Below are positions 34,400 through 46,887 of a stretch of 64,000 nt of DNA, piece by piece. Where the stretch lies: contig OX387604.1 of NCBI GenBank assembly GCA_947568835.1, positions 16,769,076 through 16,833,075 of the forward strand, given 5' to 3'. Each line of letters begins with the position of its first letter. The stretch's first letter is position 1. The position numbers were made by a program, and so were the translations under genes. The stretch is from Protonemura montana. Its lineage: Eukaryota; Arthropoda; Insecta; Plecoptera; Nemouridae. The notes below the pieces were generated by a model. It ran no database searches. It saw nothing but the letters and a program-made list of their open reading frames with translations, and was not told the origin of the DNA.

Positions 34400-34625
34400 A
34401 TAGCACCCTAAAAAAACTAAAGAAACAACAACAAACAAAACTAAAACAAACCTGCACACTCAACGATAGCGATTCTACCACCAGACCACACGGACGACAT
34501 GGAAATTATTAAACTCACATTTTTTTCCATGTTGATGGGGTTCAAACCCGGTATTTCAGAAATCACAAGGACTGGTGCTCACTCGAACGACCACGCGGAT
34601 ATCCATCTTAGTCGATATGGTCGGC
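34400..34625 (-). mobile_element. tRNA-like SINE candidate
   Basis: On the minus strand GTGGTCGTTCGAGTGAGCAC (A-box-like) is followed, after CAGTCCTTGTGATTTC, by GGGTTTGAACCCC (B-box-like). About 60 bases further on a second A-box-like run, TGGTCTGGTGGTAGAATCGC, occurs, and then a TTTG-rich tail. The two arms that would form an acceptor stem do not pair, so it is not a tRNA gene. It looks like a tRNA-derived SINE, perhaps dimeric. Confidence 0.35.
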
Positions 34626-34860
34626 AAATACCTACATTCTCTATGTAAGTAGCTAAATGATGATCGGAGCTAAATCTTCAATTTCAACTGGCTTCTTTGC
34701 CCCGCTTTAGTACTTTTTAAATGTGGCAACCCTACAATAATGTAACTCACTTTCATGTAGTGTTCCTTATTCAAATGTGAGTGTCGTTAGCCAAAATCAA
34801 CGCCGCTATGATGATTGTGGGTGCTATTGGAAGGCGCTGGAGTACATTCTTTTGTTGCAG

Positions 34861-37800
34861 ATGACGAAATTAAACAGTCTTGACGACAAAAACGCCTACG
34901 TTGTCATTTCTCATGTAAGCTATACTTTAAATTTTGGATCGGTAATGTTAATATGTAGTTTTTAATACCAAGTCGTTTCAGTCAAGAAAATGTTATTGGT
35001 TTACATTTTTCTATATGACGATATGAATTTGGTCGACTGGGTCTTAAGTACATAGGCATTGCCTTGGCAGTAAGGTTGCTACGTTTCAGTTTGCTATTTT
35101 GTCTCTTATTCTGCTAGAAAATAAATGTGATGCCCGTGGAAAAACGAGTAAATGCTTATTTAAGGACGTGTATAATTAAAATGATCTTGGTTTACATTTT
35201 AATTCTCTAGCGCTAATCTAAAAAATACAAGAAGTGAAGCTCAAATTCTGAGGGCGAGTTCACAAATCTTTCTTCCCATCCCACGTGCGTCAAATAGTTA
35301 AAATATATATATTATAATATTATAATTTATTAATCGTTAAGTTATAAATCAATTATATCGATTATATTCGTAATTATTAATGAAATGCTTTTAGATTCTT
35401 TTCAATCGTGCGTTTAGAAAAAATTCAATTGAATTGTATTTATTTATCGCTGATGTATCTTTATATGTCTGGTTTGTTAGCAAAAAGGCGGCCGAGGCCG
35501 TGACCACATTAATTTGCGCCAATTATTTTTTGTTTTCAAGGAAAGAAGAGCGAGATATTTTCGGACACAATATTGGGTAATTACTCGAAGGATTTTTGTA
35601 ATTTTTAAGAATTAAGGCTTACATTTACTTTCTTACTATAATGCAATCTAATAAGTGCAAAATCTCTAATGTAATACCAATTTAAAATTAAATTTGCAAT
35701 TAGGTACTACTAAATCAAGACGCAGGCAGATCAAATCCGTTTGGACAATTGACTACTTACAGGACTCAGGGTAAGGTAAACCAAACCAACCACAAGAGGA
35801 TGAACATGAACGTAAAAACAAACGTTTAACATGAATTGGAACTTTTCAGAAGGAACAGCGGGAAATGCCTGTCCCTGTCACAAAAAAGGTGGTTACATTT
35901 TTGTTTGCGCCGGACGATGGCCACTGCTGACTATGATGGTTGCGGGGGCTGCCAAAATATTTGAATAAAGAAATTAAATATGTTGTCGTACTCGCATATA
36001 TTATACTTTATTGCCATACCTCCTACCCGCTCCTCCCGCTTTTCCACGTCTTGGTCATAGTTTCTGATAGTGATGAAACCCGTTATTCAGGTGATAGGGA
36101 GATTATGGAAATAAGAATATTATGTTTTTCAGGAGTCGCCTAATGAGGCGGATGACTTAGCTCATAGCCAGGTAAAACCAAAACATTTTTTAGAAATGTT
36201 TAAAGATAAAAGAAGTGTATCAAAATATTGTGGTTGTAAGTTTCGAAGAAAACTCGGGTTCCCTCAAAGAAACTTGGGGATCCCTCAATGAAGTAAGACA
36301 GAACTCAATGACTGTAATCAAGAGTGAAAGTATGTGTTGATCGCTCCAGGTTTGTTAATTTCAGGAATCGTCGCCCCCATCAGGGGAAGAATCAGAAATC
36401 CAAACTCCACCTGCATACAACAGCACACTGGAAACAGGAGAGTCCCCAACTGTTAGTTGCCCTGATACTGTCGCAGGAGGTAGTACTCCGGAATCAGCAG
36501 GGGAAGCAGCAGGGGAAGCGGGAGCTTCTCCCCACGATCAGGTAGCAACATTTATTCTTTGTAGCTATAATTAAATTGGGAATTGATTATGTTGTAGGAA
36601 GTACATTATTTCAACTGAATGGATTATTGGCAGGGCCAGATTGGCAGGGCCCTGGTTATAACGGGTGGCGAGATTTTGGGGTAGGGTTGGGGTAGGGAGT
36701 GTTGGAGTCCTTGATGGCACAGTCCTCCAGGTAATTTTGAGTTGAAATGATATTTTGGAATTGACACGTTTCAAGCAAACATTTGAAACTCTGCGCCATC
36801 GATGCAAAAATTTATATTTTAAACTCACTGCTTAATCTTGCATTAGCTTAAATTGTTTGCTCGAACCACTGTGCGTATGGTATTTTCGGACCTTTTACGA
36901 GAAACAGTTTGGGGCCCTTGCCAGGTGCATAGACCTGCAAAAGCTATGCTAGTCCCACACAGTATTGTGAGCCAAATGGACACGCCTGACGGCCCAGTAA
37001 AGGGTTCCTCCCGACGGCTCACGGCCCAACGTTCGGGGCCGTATTTAATGGTCAAGGGCCCACCATGCAGGGTTGCGTTCAATGGCCCTGGCCCTGGCCC
37101 TGGGTGGCAAGCAAGGTCGTCTGCTGAGTCTTATGATACAGAGCCCAGCAGGGATGTGTCTGTTGTACCAAGATAGGCCGAGTCAAACTCATTGACATTG
37201 GAATCAAGCAAAAAGATTCATTTGGTCGATAGCCCAGTCTGGCTCTTATCATTGTCCATTTCTACCATTCCAAGAGCCACAAAGACACATGTGTTCAGGA
37301 CTGGCAGCAAAGAACACAAATCTCAGAGATGGAAATAGTAAACTATGCCTTGTATCATTTTAGGAATCACCACACGCAGAGGACTCGTCTAAAGAATCGG
37401 TAATGTCAGACGCTGGATGTGCAATTGAAGGAAATTATTTGGGCAAAGGAAAATTTGAAATTACAGGCATTATTATTTTTACTACTGGTATGGTGCGTCA
37501 TTTCAGGAGTCTTTGTAGCTCTCTGGTGTATCGGCAGACTCGGTAATTTAATGTTCTACCCTATTTTCACAAATCTATCTAGTTCATACCATGTTTGCAC
37601 TTAATTTGGATTTTGGGGGTAAAACACCAAACTGGCAATTTTCTTCACAGTAGATGACTATTATAGTAGAGGCAATTATTTATTTCTGCTAGATATTTGA
37701 CTTGATAGTAAAGTACTGATTGAATTTACTTACTTAAATTCCAATTTTTGGGAATCATATAACGCATCGGCAGAAGCTTCCTGTAGCGAGATAGGTTCAA

Positions 37801-38586
37801 TTACAGTACTCTCGAAAACCATAATAAGAATATGTTGCTTTGCATATTAAATGTACTACATTTTTTATTTTAAGGAATCAAATGACCAAGATGGAAGTGT
37901 ATCGGGGGGGCAGGTGAGAGCAATACTGGCTTACGTATTTATTACTGTTGATTGATACTGATCGTTGTCATTAGAGATCTTCATTTTTTAGGAAGCCCAA
38001 GCTGCTGGAGGTGCATCGGAGGAGAGCGCATGCGAGTTGCCATCTTCCAGCCCAGGCCTTCCAACAGGTAACAAGTCACCTTTGATGTATGCCCAGACAC
38101 AATTGCAAAATATCTGCTTATAGTGTGGACAGAAATGCCACAGAACAAAAACAAAAGGTGCATTTTTGTAGCAATATTGTCTATTTGACATTGCAAGAAT
38201 GCAATCAACAAAATAAAAATTTTTTAATTACAAATTGAAACCATATGTTTAGTAACTTAAGATAAAAAAAAGAAACAAATTTATAAGATGAGTAACTTCT
38301 GGCAATGAAGTGCTAGTTTAGTGAGAAATTGAAAATATTTTCATATTATGCGACCCCAATACGAGACCCCTCAATGACGGTGTCATGGTACGTATGGTCA
38401 AGTCAATAATGGTTTTACTCTGCTTCAGAGCCGTCATCGCCGTCAACGCTAGAAGAGGGGCCACAGTCCCCAACAAATAGACCACCCATAAAATTGTTCT
38501 TGAAGAACATTAATGGTATTTGGCACAGTTATCTTGGCGGAAGACCCAAAAAACCCAAGGACGATTCCGAAGGACCATCGCGATGA
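34861..38586 (+). CDS. unrecognised acidic Ser/Pro/Glu-rich protein encoded by many small phase-0 exons
   Basis: Model exons: 34861-34914, 35541-35576, 35704-35775, 35850-35888, 36133-36171, 36365-36541, 37364-37399, 37875-37913, 37992-38067, 38429-38586. All have AG/GT borders, all but the last junction are phase 0, and the sum is 726 nt (241 aa). The N-terminus (MTKLNSLDDKNAYVVISH, ERRARYFRTQYW, QDAGRSNPFGQLTTYRTQGK) looks folded or DNA-binding-like but fits no family I know. The middle is acidic and low-complexity, and four mid-gene exons start with Glu-Ser (ESPNEADD, ESSPPSGEE, ESPHAEDSSKES, ESNDQDG). The last exon ends IKLFLKNINGIWHSYLGGRP and KKPKDDSEGPSR. The start ATG follows an acceptor-like TTGTTGCAG, so an upstream non-coding or coding exon is possible. 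Exons from 36133 to the stop are better supported than the first four. A candidate AATAAA lies at 38923. Confidence 0.55.
37507..37542 (+). other. possible stop-containing (poison) exon of the small-exon gene
   Basis: It has a TTTCAG acceptor, 36 nt, and a TCG|GTAATT donor, and starts GAGTCT like its neighbours. In the phase of the gene the fourth codon is TAG. Its length and donor context match the exon at 37364-37399, so it may be a decayed duplicate or an alternatively used exon that truncates the product. Confidence 0.4.
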
Positions 38587-38922
38587 AACAGGACTTGATA
38601 AAGTTACTCACCATGGTGCTTGGAGTTTGAACATTACTTACAGTTGCATGCTTCCACAATTTCAAAATTGAGTGGGGCAAGTGGATTGTATTGGAAGTGA
38701 ATTTAAATGTTATTAATTTGTATGGCAGCTTGGTGAATGTAGCTGCCTTTTATACTTCACCCCCAAGGGAATTGAATCTTTCTAAATCTAACAACTTGTA
38801 AAAATTAACTTACCTATAACCGTTTTGGAGGCAATTGCACTGGTTAACTTTTTTTCAAATTTTGGAGTTTGCCGGTTTTGAATCTAGGAAACTCACAACT
38901 GCTGTTTAATTCCAGCTATTGC

Positions 38923-38928
38923 AATAAA
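38923..38928 (+). terminator. candidate AATAAA poly(A) signal
   Basis: It lies 337 bases after the stop codon of the small-exon gene, on the coding strand. Assignment is by position only. Confidence 0.3.
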
Positions 38929-39911
38929 ATGTGAATTTGAAGTATTCTCTAAAATATAATTATTTATACTTTTATGCCACACAGCTAAAAATAGCATTTT
39001 CGTTGCGGTGAGAAGGAAATAGAGTGAGAGAGAGCGCAACTTACTGGAAATAATTGGCGTTGCGTGATGCACCTGACGAGAAATTTCTAGAATTTCCGAG
39101 AATTCGGACGTTTCAGGCTTCGTTATTTTTAAGAAATGTTATTAGCATTCAAGCAACAAAAATCTCAATTTCAAGAAGACATTCTGGATTTAATTTAAAT
39201 GCTAGAAAGAAATGTTTGAATGAGCAATACTCTATTTATTATGACAATATCGTAACAAGCGCAGGCTGATGGCAATTGGCAAGTACATTATATCTGATTC
39301 TTGAAACCAGCCATCTGAAACTTTTTAGAGATTGTGAATATTCAGAGCTTGGTACAATAAATAAATTACCAACAGAAGAAAGGCTTAAATTAATCAGATC
39401 TTTCAACAACACTCAGCCTATTCCAGCATTTCTTTAACAATTTAGTACCCATTAATAAATAAAATTCTTTCCTATGTAGACCTTGGGCCTGAAATTAGGT
39501 CTAGGTTCTATGGTCAGCTGGCACTGCATGTCTTATTCTGGCACCGTTTTGCAATTTAATTTACTCATTTAATTTACAGCGAATCGAAATGGCCAAAAAA
39601 AATGCTGCAGAGGTTAGCTTTATACAAACCCACTAAGCCTTTTTGCTAGAAAATTAATTTTGCTGATAAGTCAAATGCTTGACCAAATCCGAATGAAAAT
39701 TCAGCTGATTAATTGAAGTAAATCTTTGGGTAGTCTAGCAGGCTTCTAAACAAGAAAACTAGGTTTCACTGAAAGAGGTAGGTGTCCAGGCGTTTCCAAA
39801 ATTATCTGATGGGATGTGCCAGCTGGCTGCCTATCATCTTAAAAAAAGGTATTTTAAAATACTGCTTTTGAAGCTAACTGTGGAATAATATCAATTAATC
39901 AGGCAGTGAAG

Positions 39912-42900
39912 CTAAGCGAACATTATTGAAGGCCTAGATTTTGGCAGCTCTTCGGCTACGCCGCCCCAGCGTAGTTTGTACGTTCGCGAGCGCCACTTGA
40001 TGGCTGGATTGCAGAGGGCCATCAGAAACACATATGGGCAGCTGCATTCTCGGAAAAGCCAGCCGACGACAAAATCAAACTTGTTGAACGGTAGAGAGCC
40101 ATTCTGAAACAAGAATATCGAAACTGGAACAGAGTGCTTTGCTTGCATCTTTAGTTAGTTTTCTTCTGAAAGAGAATTTGTTTTTATTTAGCACCAACAA
40201 GTTTTACAGTTTACTGAGAAAATAAAGTAAAATACTACCTGACAAATGATTTTCTGTTTTAAATTAAATTTTACAGTACACAAAGAGAGAAAGCCTGTCT
40301 AACGGCCATCTTCACTCAACAACCTGCGTGGACGGAACTTCTTCCATCGTCGAACCAAAATGTATGCGTGGGTCATCCAACAGTGTAGCAGTCCCCAGAT
40401 TTAATTCAAATACTGGACTTCATCCCTTGATAGGAAGGGGCATCTGCCTTTGGAATGCCCTGCCACTCCCGCTTTAACTTCCAGAGAATGCAGAAGATTT
40501 CAAAGCAGTGGTTGACAAGTTTTACGCCACAGCAACGAAACATTAAAGTGCATTAATAAACAGCATAAAGACTTGTAACCACCGAAAGTGTTCATGTTGT
40601 ATTACCTATATATTATGTGTACACCATGTCTTTATTTCTAAGTTACTTTATAAAAAAAATTAGATTTTATGATTTGAGGTGAAAGTCCAACATTTTCAAC
40701 TATTTTTGATCACTTAGACAATCGAGCCTAATGGATTTATATAGTATTAGTATAGTATATTAGTATTATTGTTGTTTTATTGTTTATTGTTTTGATGTAT
40801 AGAAAAATTGACACGTCTAATATTGTGGAACAATCAATCTGGACCAATAATAAATACAAAAATAACTAAAAAAAAGTTGAAAACTTGCAATAGCAAAGGT
40901 ATTAAAAAATTTTCAAAAATTAACCATGTTCTAGCTGACATTGAAGAAAATACTTTCGATGGCTATAACAGAAATCTTTAAAGTATTTAGAAATCAGATA
41001 TGGACAGCACTAAGAAGGTAAATACTGTATAATAAAACATGCAAATTTACCTGGACAACGGAAAGAAGAATCCAGTCGCAAAGAAACCAGACGAGTACAT
41101 GGACCAGGTAGAAGACGAGCGGATCCCAAGCAAAGAGGAAGGCAGCCGACCAAGAGGCAAACGCTCCGATCAGGAGACACTCCGAGAGGGGCTCACACAG
41201 TATGGTGAAAGGCACCATAGCCACACGAAGTTTGGCCCATCTAGCAGACAAAAAAAACGTGCTTCTTGTCAAATGAAAAGAAATCGGCAAAGACAGGCCC
41301 GTTAAATAATAATAGAGTTGTGAATGCTTGTTGCTTTTGAATGCTTTTTCTCGTTGGACTTACATTATAACACACTAACACCATATCACGGCTCTGAATC
41401 ACTCAATATTCATACCTGATGTACACAATACAGGGTCATTTTAGTTGAATGAAAATTTTAAAACTATTGTCATGCACTTCAAATATGGCTGTACCCAATT
41501 AGTTCCCTCTCTTCCCTTGATCTTGTTTGTGCCCAAACAGAGCTTGAAGTCATCCGACTACTTGACACACCAACACTGGACCTTTGGAACCAAAATTGGA
41601 ACCAGAATGCCTGGGTAAAGGTTCATATTCTGGTCATACCACGAGTGAAAATTTCAGTGTCGATGCACGCTTGCAAACAACCATAAAAATGAACAATCGG
41701 TAATAACGCTAGTATTGCCTCAGTAACGCTTATACTCCAATGATATACTGCAATTATAACTGACAGTATCCCTTGTTTAAGCTATTCAACACTCGCAAGA
41801 TTTGAAACGATCTACATCACAGTTGTAAGCAAGGTAACAGAAGATCCTCGTACCTTGTAAGCCTAGCCTGAAAGCTAGTGATTTCACAAACGCCACAGTT
41901 CTGCAAGGCAGGTTGACTGCTGACTCTCATCCGCCAGCCGCGGTCGGCGAACGATTTGGCGTAGAAGAAGTCCTCCGCCAAGTAGCAGCTGAATGCCGAC
42001 AGTCCTCCCACTTGGTCAATTAGGGTTTTTCGCATCAATGATGACATACCAGTATGGCAGTTGATCCCCAAAAAGTCTGCCACAAGGTACATTCGGGCTT
42101 GGACTGTGCCAAAATAGATCTATCAAAAAAATATGCAGTATGATGTAGCGCCTTAATTACGATGGAATTTTTTTAAATAGAAAAATATCTCTGCTCTCTC
42201 ACATGGACCTAAGGCTATCCTAATTTTCAATTGTAGGGTGGATCTTTCTTTGAAGATCTTGTTTCAACAATCAAACTAAACGTTATTTTAGGGCTCAAGT
42301 ACAGGTCTACTATGCGTTGTCTAACGACGCACTAATGATTTGCCAACTGTACCTTTTCTAGGGTGGCTGCAAACCCTTCTCTATCACACGTGAACGGCAT
42401 CTGGTGCACCAGACCCACATCCTCAGTCATAAGATTTACCATATCTAGTAGAGTATCTTCTTTCACTGCAAGCAAGCAAATAATATACTTATCAGGGTAG
42501 TCATTTCAATGTTTAGTTTTAAAGATTGTGATGAGAAACAGCCTACACTTCCATGATACCTAGAAAAGCCAAACCTACTCAACCCGGTGCCTAGACCTCG
42601 CATTCTTCTCGCCGTTATTTTGTTAATTCCCAGTAAAAATCATAAAATTATTTATTACTTTGAATTGTTAAACCCAGAAAGACCAGGTTTAATAACAATA
42701 AAAAAAATAAGGTTTTGCTAACTTTGTGTTAATCATTTAAGTAATACAACTGATTTTCTAGAATTAACAGCGATAGAGAATAGGATAGGATTGCTCAAAT
42801 TGTGTAGGTGTCTGCATTCAACACGGGCTGATCTACTAAACCATGTGCCATTCTGTAGCCTGCAGATATGCAATTGAACCCAGCATTTGGTAAAATAAAG

Positions 42901-45900
42901 TAATTTAACTTACTTCTAATTCCACTGTCTGATATTAAAATTATATTGTATCTAGCTGCCAAATATCCAGGCTGCATGTTATTGATTTTTGGGTTCACCC
43001 CTACATTTGCACCACCTAAAAATAATAAAAAAAAAAAAAAATTAGACATCATAATATGTTTAGAATTGAATGCCAGGTAACCCTGAACAAATGTGTCAAA
43101 TTAAATTACTGACCTGTAAATAACCGACAGCTTACTTTTGGGTACTTTTCCATGAGGCGCTTGACTAGCATTATTGAAGGGTCTGTTTCATCTTCTACGC
43201 AAAACAAAATCTCATACTGAAAAATATGAAAGCAGAGAATCATTACCGGACGATAGCACTTACACGAGTACAACAGAAAATTCAGAAAAATATGTTAAGT
43301 AAAGCAATAAGCATACATACTAAAGGGTACTTCATGATAAAGAAGGTTTCCAAATTACTAAACAAATTTGGATCAACACCCATGAGTGGCTTTAGAATGG
43401 AAACTCCTGGATAAGGCACCTCAGGAGCCAAACTGATCTTCTTATGAAATTTCCATTTCCTGTGAGCAAAAGAAAATTAAAGAATTTTACACAAGCTCAG
43501 AAACATTGATTTCCTTGTCTCATTGCTCCAAGCAAGGTCACCGACATTTTTGAAGATTAGGTATAGTATTTACTACTGTTACGGTTGTTCTAAGCATTGG
43601 TAAATTTCTATTCGTGGAACGTGTTTTCACACGTCTCATTTTCAATGATCAGTGTGAAATTGATAATATGGCCAATAAATCGAATGCTGTCAGCCATCCA
43701 TTACATTATCCATGCAAATCAGAAGCTATGAAACTGTGCTTTTGCCTGGGGTAATAGGCCACATACAAGAGACATTCCTCTTCCCAGTGGCGTAAATACC
43801 GGCAGGGCAAGCGGGGCGACTGCCCCCGGACCCAGGGGTTTTTCCCTGATAGAAGAGCGAAGGCTCGTGGGGTCCCCCAGAAGGGAAAAACTTGGGCTCG
43901 TGCTGTCCTCGCACCGGCCTACAAGCCCGTGCCCACGGCCCAGGTCAAATTTATATGTTGTTTGCCAAAATAATCTTAAAGTTGATTCTCACTACCCCAT
44001 TGAGGCTGAATGACCAGCCTACTCCAGACACAAAAACATTATAACTGTTAATTTTTTTTAGACCCCTTCCTTTGCGGTGGGAGGGGGGGGGGGGGGTAAC
44101 AAAAATCTTGCCCCAGGCGAAGGTAGACCTAGTTACGCCACTGCCTCTTCCTCGCGTCTTATAATCACTTATGAATCATCCATGATTACTAGAGATAGGA
44201 TAGGGAAAAATTAAACCTCAAAACATGCAAAAACAAATGCCAAAATATGCAAAACACGCAAAATCCATAAAAATGAGGTAAAAGGTGGATTAGCGGGTAA
44301 AAAAACATATGTTTCCTTATTTTATCATTATGTATTAATTATTTCAATATTCAGCGGCATTAACCGATGCCGCCTATCTGATAGAATGCTATGATATGAT
44401 GATGATGCTATGATGATGATGATGAATGATATGATGATAATATGAGGAGAGCGATCTTTCAACATCACACGACGTCACTGGGACATATTTTAAATTGCAA
44501 ATTTGTGTGGGGGACAAATCATCTTCTCCAAAATCATATGTGTCTACTGCCATAATTCTCTGCACTTCACACAATAGCATGTAAGAAACATTCTTTTTGA
44601 ACACATAATCGAGTTTATTAAGGGCTACTTTGGCGCGGCCACTGAGAGCTTAAGAAAGTTCCGAATGCCAATCTTGTAAAATCTGAAGCGATGTCGTTAG
44701 TGGTTCTCCAATCATCTCTAGTAATTTTGGAAAGACCTACCCACTTCCCTTCCACATAAGACTCAACTTCTGCAATAACAAAATTCCTCTATATAGATGG
44801 ATTTAAGAAGATAAGATAACATTTCATTCATAGAAAGGGTTGAGGGTTGAGAACTAGATATTCCCAGGTAATTGCTTATTTACCAGGTACTATACTTCAA
44901 AAGCCCCCCCCCCCCCCCCCCCTCCTTCCCAACGCCCATAACAAATAGATTTGAAAACAAAAAAATGTCATGGCATGTCATGAAGAGAAATAGGCCTAAG
45001 TGAAATTGTCCAAACTATTTCAATAAACAAGAGAATATTCAGAAGATTTGGCAAAAGGCCAAAACATGCAACAAAATCCAAAGTATGCAATTTACTAGAA
45101 AAGAGCCCAAATATGCAAAACATGCAAAATGCAAATGGTATTTTAGAACCATTTCTGGATGAAATGGATATGTCCTTGTTTTTGCATGGTATTTAATGCA
45201 TAAATCAAAACATGTAATTGCATAACTTTCCTATCTCGAATGATTACTAATACAGCTAATTTATAATAATTTGAAGTATGTGGACAGATAAGAAACAAGG
45301 TGGAGGTGGAGGGGGGAGACATGCCATGTAAATAAAAGTAAGTAAGTATGAATCAATCCTTATCATAATATAATATGACATATCTGGGTATTGACATATC
45401 TGGGTATTGATGCATGAAGATCATTATTTACTATGAAATTAAGTGAGTCACTCAGTCACAGCACATGTTGCTTTAAACATTATCATATCAGAAGAGTAAA
45501 AATAATTATAAGTGTGCTGGATAAGTCATTATTTATACCTGTATTTAACAAAATAAAAAAAAACCCTACATATCCTATTGCGCATTGTATTGAAACCCTC
45601 CTTTTTATCAATCGAAGGGGAGGTAATAATACAACAATTGAATCGGTTGGCCTGTAAGAGAAAAAAACTGGAGGGTTTTCTCAACTGAATAACTATGACT
45701 GATCGTAAAGGATCTGGATGTGGGATAGCATATTCTGAATCGTGCCAGTGTAATGTACAAAAAAAAACTATTCCTTGTTTTAACCTCATAACTGATAAGT
45801 GATATGTATGATTGAATAGAATGTCTGAACAAAATATCCATGTCGTGGCATTTTTAAACACACGGCAAGTTATGAAAATTTTCAGATTTGGAAGATAGAT

Positions 45901-46887
45901 TTGAGACAAAACTAACAATACTTTGTATTCTTGTAACTGATATGATGTCTTTTGGTTGACTACAAGACAGCATTGCAAAAAAGGTAGTCTAGGTAATAAA
46001 AAGTACCTTTAATTATTGCTACTCCTCATCTCATCTGGGAGATATTAGATGAACAGACAGCCTATAAACACTGTTTAAAAGACTGTTGGTATTTGTAATT
46101 GCAAGAATCTTAGATATAGGTTAAGAAGAATAATAAAGATAATAAAGATTAGGTATGGTTTAGAAGTCTAGCGTTTACGGAAAGAGCAAAGCCTGAAACT
46201 AAATAGTTGCATGTGGCCTGTAAATATGACAGAAGTGTAAGAACCACTCTGCACCCAGGCCTGGAGTTAGAATAGCCCGTGGTTCATTTTGCGTTCATAC
46301 GTGAACTATTTAATCTCAGCACACGGCGCATTGGAAAGTACTACAAGCGCACCTATACAAAATAACCTACAGGCTATTCGAACTACATGTTTGTACAGGC
46401 TGCTGATGGTAATGGCACACCTTGGTACCTAGCTCTGGCTGCTCTTAAAGTGTTGTTTCGACCATACAGATCTACAATTTCCTAGTCTAACACTAAAAAA
46501 AACCATATCTTAAGTACTAAATTGCATTAAAACTAAAATGGACTAGTCATGGTAAATTGATCTGAAAAAGTGTACCTACGACGAGAAAAAATGACGCTAG
46601 TGACAGCTTGTTGTACATTTGTCTTAGCAAAATTAATAGTTAATGGGACAGTAAATTATTACAAATATGAGCCAGTTATATTTTTCACAAGGCTTTGATA
46701 GTCGTAGTGCTGTCACTTGGCTGAATAAGGCTCAATACTGCTTAATTGTTGTAATTATTAAATAATGCTTAGGCATAACTCACCCGTAGAACAGTGCTAT
46801 ACAATGCACAACCCATACTCCACACCAATAAATGAAGAAGAATATTGCAAATCCATATATTGTATATAGCCCAATCATTGGAGCCAT
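39912..46887 (-). CDS. UGCG: ceramide glucosyltransferase (glucosylceramide synthase), 8 exons
   Basis: Exons in coding order: 46784-46887, 43321-43459, 43114-43216, 42914-43015, 42353-42465, 41854-42119, 41051-41240, 39912-40103. Phases agree, giving 402 aa (human about 394). The enzyme transfers glucose from UDP-glucose to ceramide on the cytosolic face of the Golgi, the first step of glycosphingolipid synthesis. It is a GT21-family glycosyltransferase. An N-terminal membrane anchor spans residues 4-33. [16 protein letters not shown] precedes the donor-site Asp in CVEDETDP (D90). D145 in SDSGIR and the catalytic D237 in YLAEDFF follow. The RLTRW block (R273-W277) is the (R/Q)xxRW motif. Hydrophobic segments follow at about 290-340, and the end is typical ([13 protein letters not shown]). 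Start is the first ATG of exon 1, just before the anchor. Intron 1 (3.3 kb) holds two hAT elements and intron 7 a LINE-like remnant. Confidence 0.97.
40277..40545 (+). pseudogene. LINE-like reverse-transcriptase C-terminal remnant in UGCG intron 7
   Basis: The plus strand, antisense to UGCG, encodes [20 protein letters not shown], then [12 protein letters not shown], a TAA stop and [20 protein letters not shown] in the same frame. An LWNALP motif followed by a short helix resembles the C-terminal end of non-LTR reverse transcriptases. The in-frame stop and missing upstream domains mark it as a dead fragment. Confidence 0.45.
43785..44143. mobile_element. hAT MITE with CAGTGGCGTAA ends in UGCG intron 1
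   Basis: The terminal inverted repeats CAGTGGCGTAA / TTACGCCACTG are perfect, and the 8-bp duplication CCTCTTCC occurs at 43777-43784 and 44144-44151. It is 359 bp and non-coding, with GCCCCCGG-rich ends and a long G-run near 44083-44096. The ends match a widespread animal hAT MITE type. Confidence 0.93.
44389..44640 (-). pseudogene. hAT transposase C-terminal fragment
   Basis: The minus strand encodes [37 protein letters not shown], and [16 protein letters not shown]. This matches the dimerisation block of copy 1, and then the sequence degenerates into an ATG/ATC repeat encoding a His run. The catalytic region is absent. Confidence 0.85.
44904..44922 (+). repeat. 19-C homopolymer
   Basis: An uninterrupted C run lies inside hAT copy 2. 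Confidence 0.85.

Larger units (their letters stand above)
44190..45239 (-). mobile_element. hAT transposon copy 2 (internally deleted) in UGCG intron 1
   Basis: It is the same family as the element at 26770-28363, inserted in opposite orientation. The 8-bp duplication ATGATTAC is perfect (44182-44189 and 45240-45247). Ends are TAGAGATAGG and, reverse-complemented, TCGAGATAGG. It is 1050 bp against 1594 bp, with a large internal loss. The minus strand keeps part of the transposase C-terminus. Confidence 0.92.

Noticed and set aside
34541-34625. tRNA gene on the minus strand
   Set aside because: A- and B-box-like sequences exist, but no acceptor stem pairs and the anticodon arm is unclear. 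Kept only as a SINE candidate.
39589-39633. 33-nt possible extra exon (after TTTACAG, before GTTAGC) downstream of the small-exon gene
   Set aside because: It lies 1 kb past a good terminal stop codon and antisense to UGCG intron/3' end, and nothing links it to the gene.
45529-45978. 149-codon minus-strand ORF in UGCG intron 1
   Set aside because: No recognisable domain, no splice context, and it lies next to transposon debris. Treated as chance.
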